DNA of 64,000 nucleotides from positions 434,001 through 498,000 of the forward strand of contig JBMNNE010000002.1 in assembly GCA_050953805.1 (NCBI GenBank), read 5' to 3'. This DNA is from DUQW01 sp050953805 (GTDB lineage Bacteria > Bacillota_I > Bacilli_A > Acholeplasmatales > Acholeplasmataceae). The notes below the pieces were generated by a model. The model saw only the letters and a program-made list of their open reading frames with translations, made no database searches and was not told the DNA's origin. Below are positions 32,712-41,768 of this stretch, piece by piece (the first letter of the stretch is position 1; every line of letters starts with the position of its first letter). The position numbers and the translations under genes were made by a program.

Positions 32712-33777
32712 AAATATTCCATTTTGGTTAAAGACTACACCGCTATACGAAACATTAAAAGAAGCTGGCGGTCAGTTTGTTGAATATGGTGGATTTTATA
32801 TGCCAGTTAATTTTGGAAAAGGAATTATCTTTGAACATCAGACAACACGAGAAGATGTTACTTTATTTGATATTTCACATATGGGTAAAATTTTACTTGA
32901 TGGTGTTGACGCATCAAAATTTTTGAACTATGTTTCAACTAATAATATTGATAAAACTAATGAATTTGGGATGCAATATCAAGTAATTTGTCATGAAGAT
33001 GGTGGTGTTATTGATGATTTAATGGCATATAAATATTCATCGGATAAGATATTACTAATTTGTAATGCGGCTAATACTGAAGTTTTATTGAATTATTTAA
33101 TACAGATGGCCCAAGATTATGTTGTTGAAGTTAATAATTTGGATGAAGGACTAGCCGCTATTGCCGTTCAAGGCCCTAACTCTGAAAAAGCTTTAGAAAC
33201 GCATTTTAAACTTGATATTATGAAATATATGGAGTTTGCTGAAATAAACGGTTTTATCGTTTCAAGAAGCGGTTATACAGGGGAAGACGGTTTTGAAATC
33301 TACGGTAAGCCTCGTCATATTATCGAACTGACTAAAAAATTACTAAAAGCCGGTGTTACTCCTGCTGGATTAGGAGCAAGAGACACCTTAAGATTTGAAG
33401 CAGGATTACCATTATATGGTCATGAGATGGCTGATTTTATTTCTCCGGTTCAAGCAGGAATGAATTTCGCTATTGATTATAGTAAAGATAACTTTGTTGG
33501 TAAGGAAGCTTTGCTTCAACAAAAAGAAAATTTAGAAGAGAAAATTTATGGACTTGAGTTAATTGATCGAGGAATTGCAAGACAAGGTCATGAAGTATTT
33601 TTAAATGATGAAAATATTGGTTTCATTACTTCTGGTTTTATGATTCCAGGAACGAAAAACTCATATGCTAATGCATTACTAAAAGGCAAATATAAATTCG
33701 GTGATGAAGTTATGATTAATATTAGAGGCAAAATGATTAAAGCTAAAATTAGAAGAAAAAAATATATTCAAAAATAA
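32704..33777 (+). CDS. gcvT: Glycine cleavage system aminomethyltransferase (T protein)
   Basis: 357 residues, normal length. It transfers the methylene group from the aminomethyl-lipoyl arm of H protein to tetrahydrofolate, releasing ammonia. Motifs: EYGGFYMPVNFG, LFDISHMGK, the catalytic Asp in GGVIDDLM, GYTGEDGFEIYG and LGARDTLRFEAGLPLYG. It overlaps the lplA end by 8 bases. GcvL (dihydrolipoyl dehydrogenase) is not in the window. Confidence 0.97.
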   Translation: MSENIPFWLKTTPLYETLKEAGGQFVEYGGFYMPVNFGKGIIFEHQTTREDVTLFDISHMGKILLDGVDASKFLNYVSTNNIDKTNEFGMQYQVICHEDGGVIDDLMAYKYSSDKILLICNAANTEVLLNYLIQMAQDYVVEVNNLDEGLAAIAVQGPNSEKALETHFKLDIMKYMEFAEINGFIVSRSGYTGEDGFEIYGKPRHIIELTKKLLKAGVTPAGLGARDTLRFEAGLPLYGHEMADFISPVQAGMNFAIDYSKDNFVGKEALLQQKENLEEKIYGLELIDRGIARQGHEVFLNDENIGFITSGFMIPGTKNSYANALLKGKYKFGDEVMINIRGKMIKAKIRRKKYIQK

Positions 33778-33797
33778 AAATAAAGGAGTCGAATAAA

Positions 33798-34133
33798 ATG
33801 AGATATTATACTAAAACAGAAGAATGGGTTTTAATTAAAGATGGGGTCGCTTATGTTGGTTTATCAGAATTTGCTGCTAATGAATTAGGCGATATTGTTT
33901 TTGTGGATTTACCAAGAGTTGGTGAAAGATTTCAAAAAGATGAATCATTTGGAGCTGTTGAATCAGTTAAAGCAGCTAGTGATTTATATATGCCAATTAC
34001 TGGGGAAATCTATGAAGTTAATGAATTATTAGAAGATAATCCGGAATTATTAAATGAAGATCCACTAAAAAACTATTTAGTCGTTTTAACTAATTTTAAA
34101 GAAGAAGAATTAAAGGATTTAATTTTAAAATAA
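33798..34133 (+). CDS. gcvH: Glycine cleavage system H protein
   Basis: 111 residues, a little shorter than the usual 125-130 at the C-terminus. Lipoyl carrier between P, T and L proteins. The modified Lys58 is in ESVKAASD. The N-terminal pattern YTKTEEWV, then LGDIVFVDLPRVG, is typical. AAAGGAGTC lies upstream. Only one base separates its stop from the gcvPA start. Confidence 0.96.
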   Translation: MRYYTKTEEWVLIKDGVAYVGLSEFAANELGDIVFVDLPRVGERFQKDESFGAVESVKAASDLYMPITGEIYEVNELLEDNPELLNEDPLKNYLVVLTNFKEEELKDLILK

Positions 34134-34134
34134 A

Positions 34135-35454
34135 ATGAAAACATTTAAATATTTTCCACATACCGAAAAAGATGTTAAAACAATGCTTGATGTCATCGGA
34201 GTTAACTCTATTGATGATCTTTTTAAAGTTGTTCCCAAAAGCATTAAACAAACTAGTCACTTGAATTTGAAAACTCCTTTAAACGAACACGAATTAAGAG
34301 AAAACTTTAATAGTATTGCTAATAAAAACATGATTTTAGAAGTCTATCGTGGGGCTGGAGCATATGACCATATAACTCCATCAATTATTCCTTATTTAAC
34401 GAAAAGAAGTGAGTTTTTAACATCTTATACTCCATATCAACCGGAAATTTCTCAAGGAACCCTTCAATATATTTTTGAATTCCAAACAATGATTACTAAA
34501 TTGACTGGACTAGATGTTGCCAATGCTTCAATGTATGATGGGGCAACAGCGACTGCAGAAGCGGTATTAATGGCTTTGGGACAGGCTAGAAAAGATAAAG
34601 TTTTAGTTAGTGAAACTGTCGATCCTAATATTTTAAGTGTGATTAAAACTTATTGTAAGTATCAAAATATTGAAGTTGTTTTAATTCCTCATGATAATGG
34701 ACAAACTTCAGTAGATTTTATTAAAAATGAAGTAGATTTTGGGGCAGTAGTTGTTCAAAATCCAAACTATTTTGGATTAGTTGAAGATTATCAGGGGTTT
34801 AGTGAAGTTATTCATGGAAAAGGAGCCCTTTTCATTATGAATAACGATCCATCAACTTTGGCAGTAATTAAATCACCAAAAGAATTAAATGTAGATATTG
34901 CTTGTGGTAATGGACAACCGTTAGGAATTCCGTTATCGTTTGGTGGTCCATATGTTGGTTATTTAGCTGTTGATAAAAAGTTAATGAGAAAAATGCCAGG
35001 AAGAATTGTTGGTTTAACGAAAGATGTTGATGGCAAGAGGGGATTTGTCTTAACTTTACAAGCCAGAGAACAACACATTAGAAGATATAAAGCTACCTCT
35101 AATATTTGTTCAAATCAATCACTAATGGCACTTTGGGTCACGATTTATTTATCACTTATGGGTCCAGAAGGATTAGAAAAAGTTAATGAAATGTCATATA
35201 CTAATAGCCACTATTTAAAGGATAAATTATTAAAAACTGGTTATTTTGAAGAAGTATTTAACAATAATTTCATTAAAGAATTTGTTTTAAAAGCTAAATT
35301 TGATGTCAAAAAAATTGAGAGAAAAATGCTAAAAAAAGGGTATTTATTTGGTCTTCCTCTAGAAAATAATTTAGTTATGTTTGCTGTAACTGAGAAACAA
35401 AACTTTGATAAAATTGATAGATTTGTGGAGGTGTTAGAAGATGTTTTACGATAA
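34135..35454 (+). CDS. gcvPA: Glycine dehydrogenase (decarboxylating) subunit 1
   Basis: 439 residues. N-terminal half of the two-subunit P protein. Motifs: FLTSYTPYQPEISQGTLQ, ANASMYDGATA, and QAREQHIRRYKATSNICSNQ. There is no clear ribosome binding site, so translation is probably coupled to gcvH one base upstream. It overlaps gcvPB by 14 bases. With gcvPB it decarboxylates glycine using PLP. Confidence 0.97.
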   Translation: MKTFKYFPHTEKDVKTMLDVIGVNSIDDLFKVVPKSIKQTSHLNLKTPLNEHELRENFNSIANKNMILEVYRGAGAYDHITPSIIPYLTKRSEFLTSYTPYQPEISQGTLQYIFEFQTMITKLTGLDVANASMYDGATATAEAVLMALGQARKDKVLVSETVDPNILSVIKTYCKYQNIEVVLIPHDNGQTSVDFIKNEVDFGAVVVQNPNYFGLVEDYQGFSEVIHGKGALFIMNNDPSTLAVIKSPKELNVDIACGNGQPLGIPLSFGGPYVGYLAVDKKLMRKMPGRIVGLTKDVDGKRGFVLTLQAREQHIRRYKATSNICSNQSLMALWVTIYLSLMGPEGLEKVNEMSYTNSHYLKDKLLKTGYFEEVFNNNFIKEFVLKAKFDVKKIERKMLKKGYLFGLPLENNLVMFAVTEKQNFDKIDRFVEVLEDVLR

Positions 35455-36892
35455 AATAATTTTTGAAGTATCAACTCCAGGACAAGTTGGACACGACTTT
35501 TACACTGAAACAAATAATCTTTCAAAATTACCCAATAATTTAAAAAGAGCAACAAGAATTGACTTACCAGAAGTTAGTGAACCAACAGTAGTTAGACACT
35601 ATACCAACCTTAGTAATAAGAATTTTGGAGTCGACACAGGCTTTTATCCTCTTGGTTCTTGCACAATGAAATATAATCCTAAGATTAATGAGGAAATGGC
35701 TACATTATCACCTTTCTTGTCGTCTCATCCACTTTCTCCAGTTAGTGCTAATCAAGGCTCTTTAGAGTTAATGTATGAAACTGATTTGCTTTTAAGAGAA
35801 ATTACTGGAATGGATTATTTTTCATTAGCTCCATTTGCTGGAGCGCATGGCGAGTTATTAGGTTTATGGATTATTAAAGCATATCATCAATCAAGAAAAG
35901 ATAATAAGCGAACTAAAATAATTATTCCTGATAGTGCTCACGGAACCAATCCTGCTAGTGCTGCGGTTGCTGGTTTTGAAATTTTAGAAGTTAAATCTAA
36001 TGCTGATGGTACGGTTAATGTTGATGATTTAAAGACATTACTTTCTGATGAAATCGCTGGAATCATGTTAACTAATCCCAATACATTAGGAATCTTTGAA
36101 AAAGATATTTTACAAATATCTAAACTAATTCATGGTTGTGGTGGACTCTTGTATTATGATGGGGCTAATTTGAATGCTTTATTAGGTCAAGGGAAACCAG
36201 CTCATATGGGGTTTGATATTGTCCATTTAAATGTTCATAAAACATTATCAACACCACATGGTGGTGGTGGGCCAGGAGCAGGTCCAGTCGGTGTCGTTAA
36301 GGAATTATTTGATTATTTACCAAGTCCAATTGTTAGAAAAAAAGGCAATAAATATGAGCTTTTTAATCCGAAAAAATCAGTTGGTAGAATTGGTCATTTT
36401 TATGGTAATTTCCAAGTTATTGTTAAAACTAATGCCTATATTAAAACACTAGGAGCTAAGTATTTATCTCAAGTTGGTGGATTAGCTGTTTTAAATGCTA
36501 ACTACATTAGAAAGTCACTTGAAGCTGATTATCTAGTAGCCATTGATGATATTTGTATGCACGAAGTAGTATTTGATGGACTGGTTGACAAATCAACCAG
36601 CGTTAAAACGTTAGATGTTGCCAAAAGATTATTAGATTACGGTGTTCATCCGCCAACCATTTATTTTCCACTAATTGTTTCAGAAGCAATGATGGTTGAA
36701 CCAACAGAAACCGAATCACTTGATACCTTGAATCATTTTATTAGGGTGATGAAAAAGATCAGCGAGGAAGCTAAGGAAAATCCTGAATTATTAAAAGAAG
36801 CTCCACACCATACTCTTGTTAGAAGATTAGATGAAGTGAGTGCCGCTAGAAATCCAATTGTTAAATTTGATGATATTAAAAAGGAAGATTAA
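35441..36892 (+). CDS. gcvPB: Glycine dehydrogenase (decarboxylating) subunit 2
   Basis: 483 residues. PLP-binding half of the P protein: the cofactor Lys is in LNVHKTLSTPHGGGGPGAGP. GFYPLGSCTMKYNPK, APFAGAHGE and PDSAHGTNPASA are family signatures. A good AGGAGGTG-like site (GGAGGTG) precedes ATG inside gcvPA. Its TAA is followed immediately by the ATG of tatD. Confidence 0.97.
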   Translation: MFYDKIIFEVSTPGQVGHDFYTETNNLSKLPNNLKRATRIDLPEVSEPTVVRHYTNLSNKNFGVDTGFYPLGSCTMKYNPKINEEMATLSPFLSSHPLSPVSANQGSLELMYETDLLLREITGMDYFSLAPFAGAHGELLGLWIIKAYHQSRKDNKRTKIIIPDSAHGTNPASAAVAGFEILEVKSNADGTVNVDDLKTLLSDEIAGIMLTNPNTLGIFEKDILQISKLIHGCGGLLYYDGANLNALLGQGKPAHMGFDIVHLNVHKTLSTPHGGGGPGAGPVGVVKELFDYLPSPIVRKKGNKYELFNPKKSVGRIGHFYGNFQVIVKTNAYIKTLGAKYLSQVGGLAVLNANYIRKSLEADYLVAIDDICMHEVVFDGLVDKSTSVKTLDVAKRLLDYGVHPPTIYFPLIVSEAMMVEPTETESLDTLNHFIRVMKKISEEAKENPELLKEAPHHTLVRRLDEVSAARNPIVKFDDIKKED

Positions 36893-37654
36893 ATGTTAAT
36901 TGATACTCATTGCCATTTGAATATTGATGAATTTAAAGATCGTTTAGATGAAGTAGTTAAAAATGCTAAAGATAACGATGTTTTTAACATGGTTATTATT
37001 GGAATTGGTGGTAGAACCAATCAATTGGCAATTGAGATAGCTACTAAATATAATTTTGGTGCGTCAATTGGAATTCATCCAAGTAATGCTGGTAAATTTT
37101 CTTTTAATGATGTTTTAAAATATGTTGATCATGAAAAGGTAGTTGCGATTGGTGAAACCGGAATCGATTTATACTGGCCAGAAAATAAAGAAAACCTTGA
37201 TATTCAAGTTGCGATGTTTCGTAAACATATCGAACTAGCAATTAAGAAAAAACTACCTTTAATTATTCATGTTAGAAATTCATTTGATGAAATTTATGAA
37301 GTTTTATCTGAATATAAAGGTAAAGTTAGTGGTGTTTTTCATTGTTTTACCTTAGGTATAGAAGAAGCAATGAAAATTATCGATTTGGGATTTTATTTAG
37401 GAATTGGTGGCGTCTTGACTTTTAAAAATGCTAGAGAACTTCAAGAAGCGGTAAAACTTGTTCCACTTGATCGATTAATTTTAGAAACTGATGCTCCTTA
37501 TTTAGCTCCAACACCATATCGTGGAAAAAGAAATGAACCGGCTTATTTAAGGTATGTTGCAATTAAATTAGCTGAACTTTTAAATTTGTCATATGAAGAA
37601 GTTGCAAAAATTACGTCTAATAATGCTAAAAAATTATTTAAATTGGGTGATTAA
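36893..37654 (+). CDS. tatD: TatD-family metal-dependent deoxyribonuclease
   Basis: 253 residues, normal length. Metal ligands and catalytic groups visible: DTHCHLN, GETGIDLYW, HVRNSFDEIY, FHCFTLG, ETDAPYLAP and the final THNA-like SNNAKKLF. TatD enzymes are 3'-5' exonucleases on DNA, with roles in repair and quality control. It starts directly after gcvPB and so is probably part of the same transcript. Confidence 0.95.
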   Translation: MLIDTHCHLNIDEFKDRLDEVVKNAKDNDVFNMVIIGIGGRTNQLAIEIATKYNFGASIGIHPSNAGKFSFNDVLKYVDHEKVVAIGETGIDLYWPENKENLDIQVAMFRKHIELAIKKKLPLIIHVRNSFDEIYEVLSEYKGKVSGVFHCFTLGIEEAMKIIDLGFYLGIGGVLTFKNARELQEAVKLVPLDRLILETDAPYLAPTPYRGKRNEPAYLRYVAIKLAELLNLSYEEVAKITSNNAKKLFKLGD

Positions 37655-37655
37655 G

Positions 37656-38120
37656 ATGAATAGTCAAAAATTATTTGAATTACTAAAAAGTAAAAATTTA
37701 ACAATTACCTTTGCTGAAAGTATAACCGGCGGAGCTTTAGCCTATAATTTAGTTAAATATTCGGGAGCTAGCGACATTATTAAAAGATCTTTTGTTGTTT
37801 ATAATAGTGAAGCCAAAATTGAAATTTTAAAAGTTTTACCTGCAATAATTCATAAATATGGCGTTGTTTCTAAGGAAGTTGCTGAAGCGATGAATGAAGG
37901 GTTACAATTAATTTCTAAAGCTGATATATATTGTTCGATTACTGGCAATGCTGGTCCGACTTATGAAGAAGATATACAGAAACAAATTGCTTATGTTGCG
38001 ATTAAAACTAAAGATAAAAATAAAATAGCTGAAATTGAATTAAATTCTAAAATAAGAATTAAAAATATTGAAGATGCGATCGCTTTTACTTATAAAACGA
38101 TTATTGATTTAATTGAATAG
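37656..38120 (+). CDS. CinA C-terminal domain protein (PncC-like), divergent
   Basis: 154 residues from ATG 37656, preceded by GGGTGA; a longer frame from 37593 lies inside tatD. It matches the stand-alone CinA_C fold: AESITGGALAYNLVKYSGAS, VYNSEAKIEIL, YGVVSKEVAEAMNEG and ITGNAGP. The typical KPVGTVYI segment after AGP is replaced by EDIQKQIAYVAI. The reference activity is nicotinamide mononucleotide deamidation; whether it is retained here is unknown. Confidence 0.83.
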   Translation: MNSQKLFELLKSKNLTITFAESITGGALAYNLVKYSGASDIIKRSFVVYNSEAKIEILKVLPAIIHKYGVVSKEVAEAMNEGLQLISKADIYCSITGNAGPTYEEDIQKQIAYVAIKTKDKNKIAEIELNSKIRIKNIEDAIAFTYKTIIDLIE

Positions 38121-38145
38121 AAGTTAAAAGTAAAACTTATATTAC

Positions 38146-38174
38146 TTGTAATATATGTTTAACTATGTTAAAAT
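38146..38174 (+). promoter_or_regulatory. Promoter of rpsF-ssb-rpsR
   Basis: TTGTAA (38146-38151), 17-base spacer, TGT-TAAAAT (38169-38174). It leaves a leader of about 55 bases before rpsF, longer than most in this window. Confidence 0.65.
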
Positions 38175-38190
38175 AATAAACGTTGTAAAA

Positions 38191-38223
38191 CCTTGTCACT
38201 CTAGTGACCAATAGACCAAAAGG
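38191..38223 (+). promoter_or_regulatory. Hairpin in the rpsF leader that can pair with the ribosome binding site
   Basis: An inner stem GTCAC-TCTA-GTGAC (38195-38208) is enclosed by CCTT (38191-38194) pairing with AAGG (38220-38223), the first bases of the AAGGAGG site. It is placed as an S6:S18 autoregulatory leader would be. I do not see the known CCG signature clearly, so the identity is only suggested. Confidence 0.4.
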
Positions 38224-38235
38224 AGGAAAAGAAAA

Positions 38236-38523
38236 ATGAAGAAGTATGAAATAATGTACATCATTAGACCATCTTTAGAACCAGAAAAAATTAAAGAAGT
38301 TGTAGCTTACTTTAATGAAGTTCTAACTTCAAATAACGCAAATGTATTGGAGTTAAAAGAATGGGGTCTACGTGACCTTGCCTATGAAATTGAAAAGCAT
38401 AGAAAAGGATATTATGTTTGGCTTAAAGTTGAAGCTGATGTACCAGCAGTTAATGAATTTAACCGCTTAATCAGAATCAATGAAAGCATTATTCGCTATA
38501 TCATAGTTAAAGAAGGAGAATAA
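38236..38523 (+). CDS. rpsF: 30S ribosomal protein S6
   Basis: 95 residues, normal length. YEIMYIIRPSLEPEKIKE at the N-terminus and LRDLAYEIEKHRKGYYVWLKVEA are typical. S6 binds S18 in the small-subunit platform. AGGAGG precedes ATG. It heads the rpsF-ssb-rpsR operon, the order found in Bacillus. Confidence 0.97.
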   Translation: MKKYEIMYIIRPSLEPEKIKEVVAYFNEVLTSNNANVLELKEWGLRDLAYEIEKHRKGYYVWLKVEADVPAVNEFNRLIRINESIIRYIIVKEGE

Positions 38524-38528
38524 TAATT

Positions 38529-38930
38529 ATGTTAAACAGAGTCGTATTAGTCGGACGAATCACAAGAGATCCAGAATTAAAATATACCCAATCAAATATT
38601 CCAGTTGTTAGTTTTACTTTAGCAGTCAATAGACCATATGTTGATTCTCAAACTGGAGAGCGCCAAGCTGATTTCGTTCAATGTGTAGTTTGGAGAAAAC
38701 AAGCTGAAAATTTAGCAAGATATGTAGTTAAAGGAGCACTTTTAGGTGTTGACGGTAGACTGCAAACTAGGACTTATGAATCAGAACAAGGAACGCGTTA
38801 TATTACTGAAGTAGTTTGTGATTCAGTTCAATTTTTAGAAACAAGAACTGATGAAAACAGAACTAGTGAAGACGATGATTTTTTCGAAGCAACTAGTAAA
38901 TTATCAGTTGAAGATGATTTACCATTTTAA
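38529..38930 (+). CDS. ssb: Single-stranded DNA-binding protein
   Basis: 133 residues. The OB-fold begins MLNRVVLVGRITRDPELKYT, followed by FTLAVNR and VVWRKQAENLARY. The acidic tail ends DDLPF, the partner-binding tip of bacterial SSB. The linker between OB-fold and tail is short. Lies between rpsF and rpsR. Confidence 0.97.
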   Translation: MLNRVVLVGRITRDPELKYTQSNIPVVSFTLAVNRPYVDSQTGERQADFVQCVVWRKQAENLARYVVKGALLGVDGRLQTRTYESEQGTRYITEVVCDSVQFLETRTDENRTSEDDDFFEATSKLSVEDDLPF

Positions 38931-38942
38931 GGAGGAATAAAG

Positions 38943-39176
38943 ATGCAACAAAGACGAGGCGGATTTAAAAGACGTCGTAAAGTTTGTTATTTCACACAAA
39001 ATAAAGTTACTCACATCGATTTTAAAGATGTTGAATTATTAAAAAAATTTATTACTGATAGAGGTAAAATTTTACCTAGAAGAGTAACCGGAACTAGTGC
39101 TAAATGGCAAAGACAACTTGCTGTCGCAATTAAGCGAGCAAGACATATGGCATTACTACCATTTGTTAAAGAATAA
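38943..39176 (+). CDS. rpsR: 30S ribosomal protein S18
   Basis: 77 residues. RRRKVCYFTQNKVTHIDFKD, then GKILPRRVTGTSAKWQRQLAVAIKRARHMALLPF; the standard S18 sequence. AAGGAGG precedes ATG. A strong terminator follows. Confidence 0.98.
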   Translation: MQQRRGGFKRRRKVCYFTQNKVTHIDFKDVELLKKFITDRGKILPRRVTGTSAKWQRQLAVAIKRARHMALLPFVKE

Positions 39177-39180
39177 TAGT

Positions 39181-39210
39181 AAGCGGCACAAATAATTGTG
39201 CCGCTTTTTT
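39181..39210 (+). terminator. Terminator of rpsF-ssb-rpsR
   Basis: AAGCGGCAC pairs perfectly with GTGCCGCTT around an 8-base loop, followed by T residues, 4 bases after the rpsR stop. Confidence 0.93.
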
Positions 39211-39266
39211 AAAAATTTAAATATAATTTGAAATTTAATAATTTTTATTAAATTAAAGAATATAAA

Positions 39267-39295
39267 TTACTTTAATAGTACTTATATGCTAAAAT
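39267..39295 (+). promoter_or_regulatory. Promoter of gdpP-rplI-dnaB
   Basis: TTACTT (weak -35), 17-base spacer, TGC-TAAAAT (39290-39295). GAGGTGAG precedes the ATG at 39322. Confidence 0.55.
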
Positions 39296-39321
39296 AATAA
39301 TACAAAGAAAGAGGTGAGCCA

Positions 39322-41760
39322 ATGAAAAGGTGGATCTATTTAGCTTTTTCAATAGTTTTAATGATCGCAAGTTTATTTTTTTTCTTTGTTGAAATAGATA
39401 TTGAGTTAGCGATATTAGAAACAACCGCTCTAGCATTTTTATTCATTTCGTTTGCTGTTTTAGCTAGTGCGATTGTTGTTATTACTATTCATCATAAACA
39501 AATTCAAATAAATAACTTACAAAACCGATTAAAAGCTTGGACTCAATTATCATACCATGTTAGCCAAGTTGGAGATGAAGTGTTTAACGAACTACCAGTT
39601 GGGGTTTTGGTATTAGGTGATGATGAACTAATTAAATGGGCCAACAATTTTGCGGTTGGTGTTTTTGGTCAATCAGCGATTGGAAAAGATATTGCTGAAA
39701 TATCGGAAGATATTCCGGCAAATATTGCTGAAGGAATTAATGAATTTACTATTGCTGTTGGCAAAGACAAGTTTGATATTATTTATAATAAAGAATTAAA
39801 TTCGGCTTACTTTTTTAATGTAACTAAACGGGAAGAAATTATTGAAAAATATCATAATCGAGTTCCAGCAGTTGGTTTAATATATTTAGATAACTTAGAT
39901 GAAGCGTTAGCGGGGTTAGATGTTTCTGAGCAATCAACTATTAAAGGTGAGTATTTAGGAATTATTGCTGACTGGGTCAGTGAATATGACGGATTCCTAA
40001 AAACATTTAGTGATGAACGCTTAGTGATGAATATTTATCGTGAAAATTTGGATAAGATGATTCAAGATGAGTTTACAGTATTGGAAAGAATTCGTGATGT
40101 TTCTGAACTACATAATGTTAAAGTTACTGTTTCAATTGGAATTGCTAGTTGGGATGTTGAATATGAATTAATTGGAAGTTATGCTCAAAGTGCAGTTGAA
40201 CTAGCTGAAAGACGCGGGGGCGACCAAGTAGTAATTAATATTCAAAATCAAAAGATAGCATATTTTGGAGCGAAACAAGATGCCTCAGCAACTCACTCTA
40301 AAGTTAATACAAGAGTTAATGCACAAACATTACGCGAGTTAGTTGATAAGTCAAGTAACGTTTTAATTATGTCACATATGCAAAGTGATACTGATGCTTT
40401 TGGATCAATGATTGCGATGTTACAAATGATTCGTTCTCATAATCCAGATAAAGCTAAAGTTGTTTTTGATATTGAACGAGTTGATCCAACGGTAACCAAG
40501 ATTAGTCAAATTTTAACTCAAGAAGAACCTGATTTTTATGAGTATTTAGTGACTAGTAATGAAGCGGTTAGATTAATAAACGATAACACTTTAGTAATTA
40601 TTCTTGATACGCAATCACCTAAGATTGTTTCAAGTCCAGAGGTTTTTGAAAAAGCGAAAAACCTAGCGATAATTGATCACCATCGAAGTAGTGCTGATAA
40701 TCCGTTTGAAGCGGTCTTTTCATATATTGAGCCATATGCCTCATCAACGATTGAGTTATTAGTTGAACTAATTCCTTTCTATAATAGAGATATTTTGATT
40801 ACTCCGCTAGAAGCTTCGGTAATGTATGCGGGATTAGTGGTAGATACTAATAACTTTTTAAATCGAATTGGCACGAGAACTTTTGAAGTCGCATCAACTT
40901 TAAGAGAATTTGGAGCTGATATGGTTGAAGTTAATTTATGGTTAAGAAAAGATAAAGAAAGATTATTAGAAATTAATAAACTATTATCACATGTAGAAAC
41001 CTTCTTAGATCGATTTGCCTTTTCTGTTTCAGAAGAAATTTATCAAGATCGAGTTTTATTAGCTCAAGTTGCTGATGAAATGTTACAAATAGATGGTGTT
41101 GATGCAGCATTTACGATTACTTATTTAGCTAAAGATGTTGTTGGGGTAAGTGCTCGTTCAATTCAACATGTTAATGTTCAAATGTTAATGGAAGAAATTG
41201 GTGGTGGTGGCCACCTAACTGGAGCGGCAGCTCAAATTAAAGGTAGAAGTGTTCATGAAGTTTATTTAAATATTAAACATTTATTGGATTTAGAATACGG
41301 AGGAGATGGTGAGGAAATGGAAATAATTTTATTAGAAGATGTTAAAAACAGAGGTAAAGCTGATGAAGTTATTACAGTAGCTTCTGGTTACGGTAATTAT
41401 TTAATTAAAAATAAAAAAGCAATATTAGCTACTGAAGAAAATTTAGCTCAACTTAATCTAAAACTTGAAGATCAAATCAAGCGTGAGCAACAACATTTAG
41501 AACTAATGAAGACGCTTAAAAAAGAAATTGATTCTAAATCTGTTACCGTCAGTGTTCAAATCGGACACGATGGTAAAATGTTTGGATCGGTGACAACAAA
41601 ACAAATTGTTGAAGCTTTTGAACGTCAAAATCAAATTGTTTTAGATCGTAAGAAAGTTCAATTAATTGGAGAAGTTAACTCAGTTGGAATTTATACTGCA
41701 GTCGTCACCTTATACAAAGACATCGAAGCTCAATTTGATGTTCATGTGGTTGAGAAGTAG
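39322..41760 (+). CDS. gdpP-rplI: Fusion of c-di-AMP phosphodiesterase GdpP and ribosomal protein L9
   Basis: 812 residues in one uninterrupted frame. Residues 1-about 655 are GdpP: two N-terminal transmembrane helices (about 4-50), a PAS-like region, a degenerate GGDEF domain (RRGGDQVVI), a DHH domain (SHMQSDTDAFGS, IIDHHRSS) and a DHHA1 end (GGGGHLTGAAAQIKG). Residues 666-812 are complete L9, beginning MEIILLEDVKNRGKADEV with a full C-terminal domain. In Bacillus these are two adjacent genes; here the GdpP stop is absent. An internal GAGGAA site and ATG (41317) could still make free L9. GdpP hydrolyses c-di-AMP at the membrane; L9 binds 23S rRNA. Confidence 0.95.
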   Translation: MKRWIYLAFSIVLMIASLFFFFVEIDIELAILETTALAFLFISFAVLASAIVVITIHHKQIQINNLQNRLKAWTQLSYHVSQVGDEVFNELPVGVLVLGDDELIKWANNFAVGVFGQSAIGKDIAEISEDIPANIAEGINEFTIAVGKDKFDIIYNKELNSAYFFNVTKREEIIEKYHNRVPAVGLIYLDNLDEALAGLDVSEQSTIKGEYLGIIADWVSEYDGFLKTFSDERLVMNIYRENLDKMIQDEFTVLERIRDVSELHNVKVTVSIGIASWDVEYELIGSYAQSAVELAERRGGDQVVINIQNQKIAYFGAKQDASATHSKVNTRVNAQTLRELVDKSSNVLIMSHMQSDTDAFGSMIAMLQMIRSHNPDKAKVVFDIERVDPTVTKISQILTQEEPDFYEYLVTSNEAVRLINDNTLVIILDTQSPKIVSSPEVFEKAKNLAIIDHHRSSADNPFEAVFSYIEPYASSTIELLVELIPFYNRDILITPLEASVMYAGLVVDTNNFLNRIGTRTFEVASTLREFGADMVEVNLWLRKDKERLLEINKLLSHVETFLDRFAFSVSEEIYQDRVLLAQVADEMLQIDGVDAAFTITYLAKDVVGVSARSIQHVNVQMLMEEIGGGGHLTGAAAQIKGRSVHEVYLNIKHLLDLEYGGDGEEMEIILLEDVKNRGKADEVITVASGYGNYLIKNKKAILATEENLAQLNLKLEDQIKREQQHLELMKTLKKEIDSKSVTVSVQIGHDGKMFGSVTTKQIVEAFERQNQIVLDRKKVQLIGEVNSVGIYTAVVTLYKDIEAQFDVHVVEK
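41317..41760 (+). other. rplI: Internal start that could yield separate ribosomal protein L9 (147 residues)
   Basis: Within the gdpP-rplI frame the sequence GGAGGAGATGGTGAGGAAATGG gives GGAGGAGA and GAGGAA upstream of the ATG at 41317-41319, exactly where L9 proteins normally start. Both N-domain (GYGNYLIKNKKA) and C-domain (VSVQIGHDGKMFGSVT) of L9 are intact. I record it as a likely second product; only protein data can show whether it is made. Confidence 0.6.
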
Positions 41761-41768
41761 GTGATAGT

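Noticed and set aside
38191..38223. Certain assignment of the rpsF leader to the S6:S18 family.
   Set aside because: Position fits, but the conserved CCG signature is not clear by eye, so it is listed only as a hairpin of uncertain identity.
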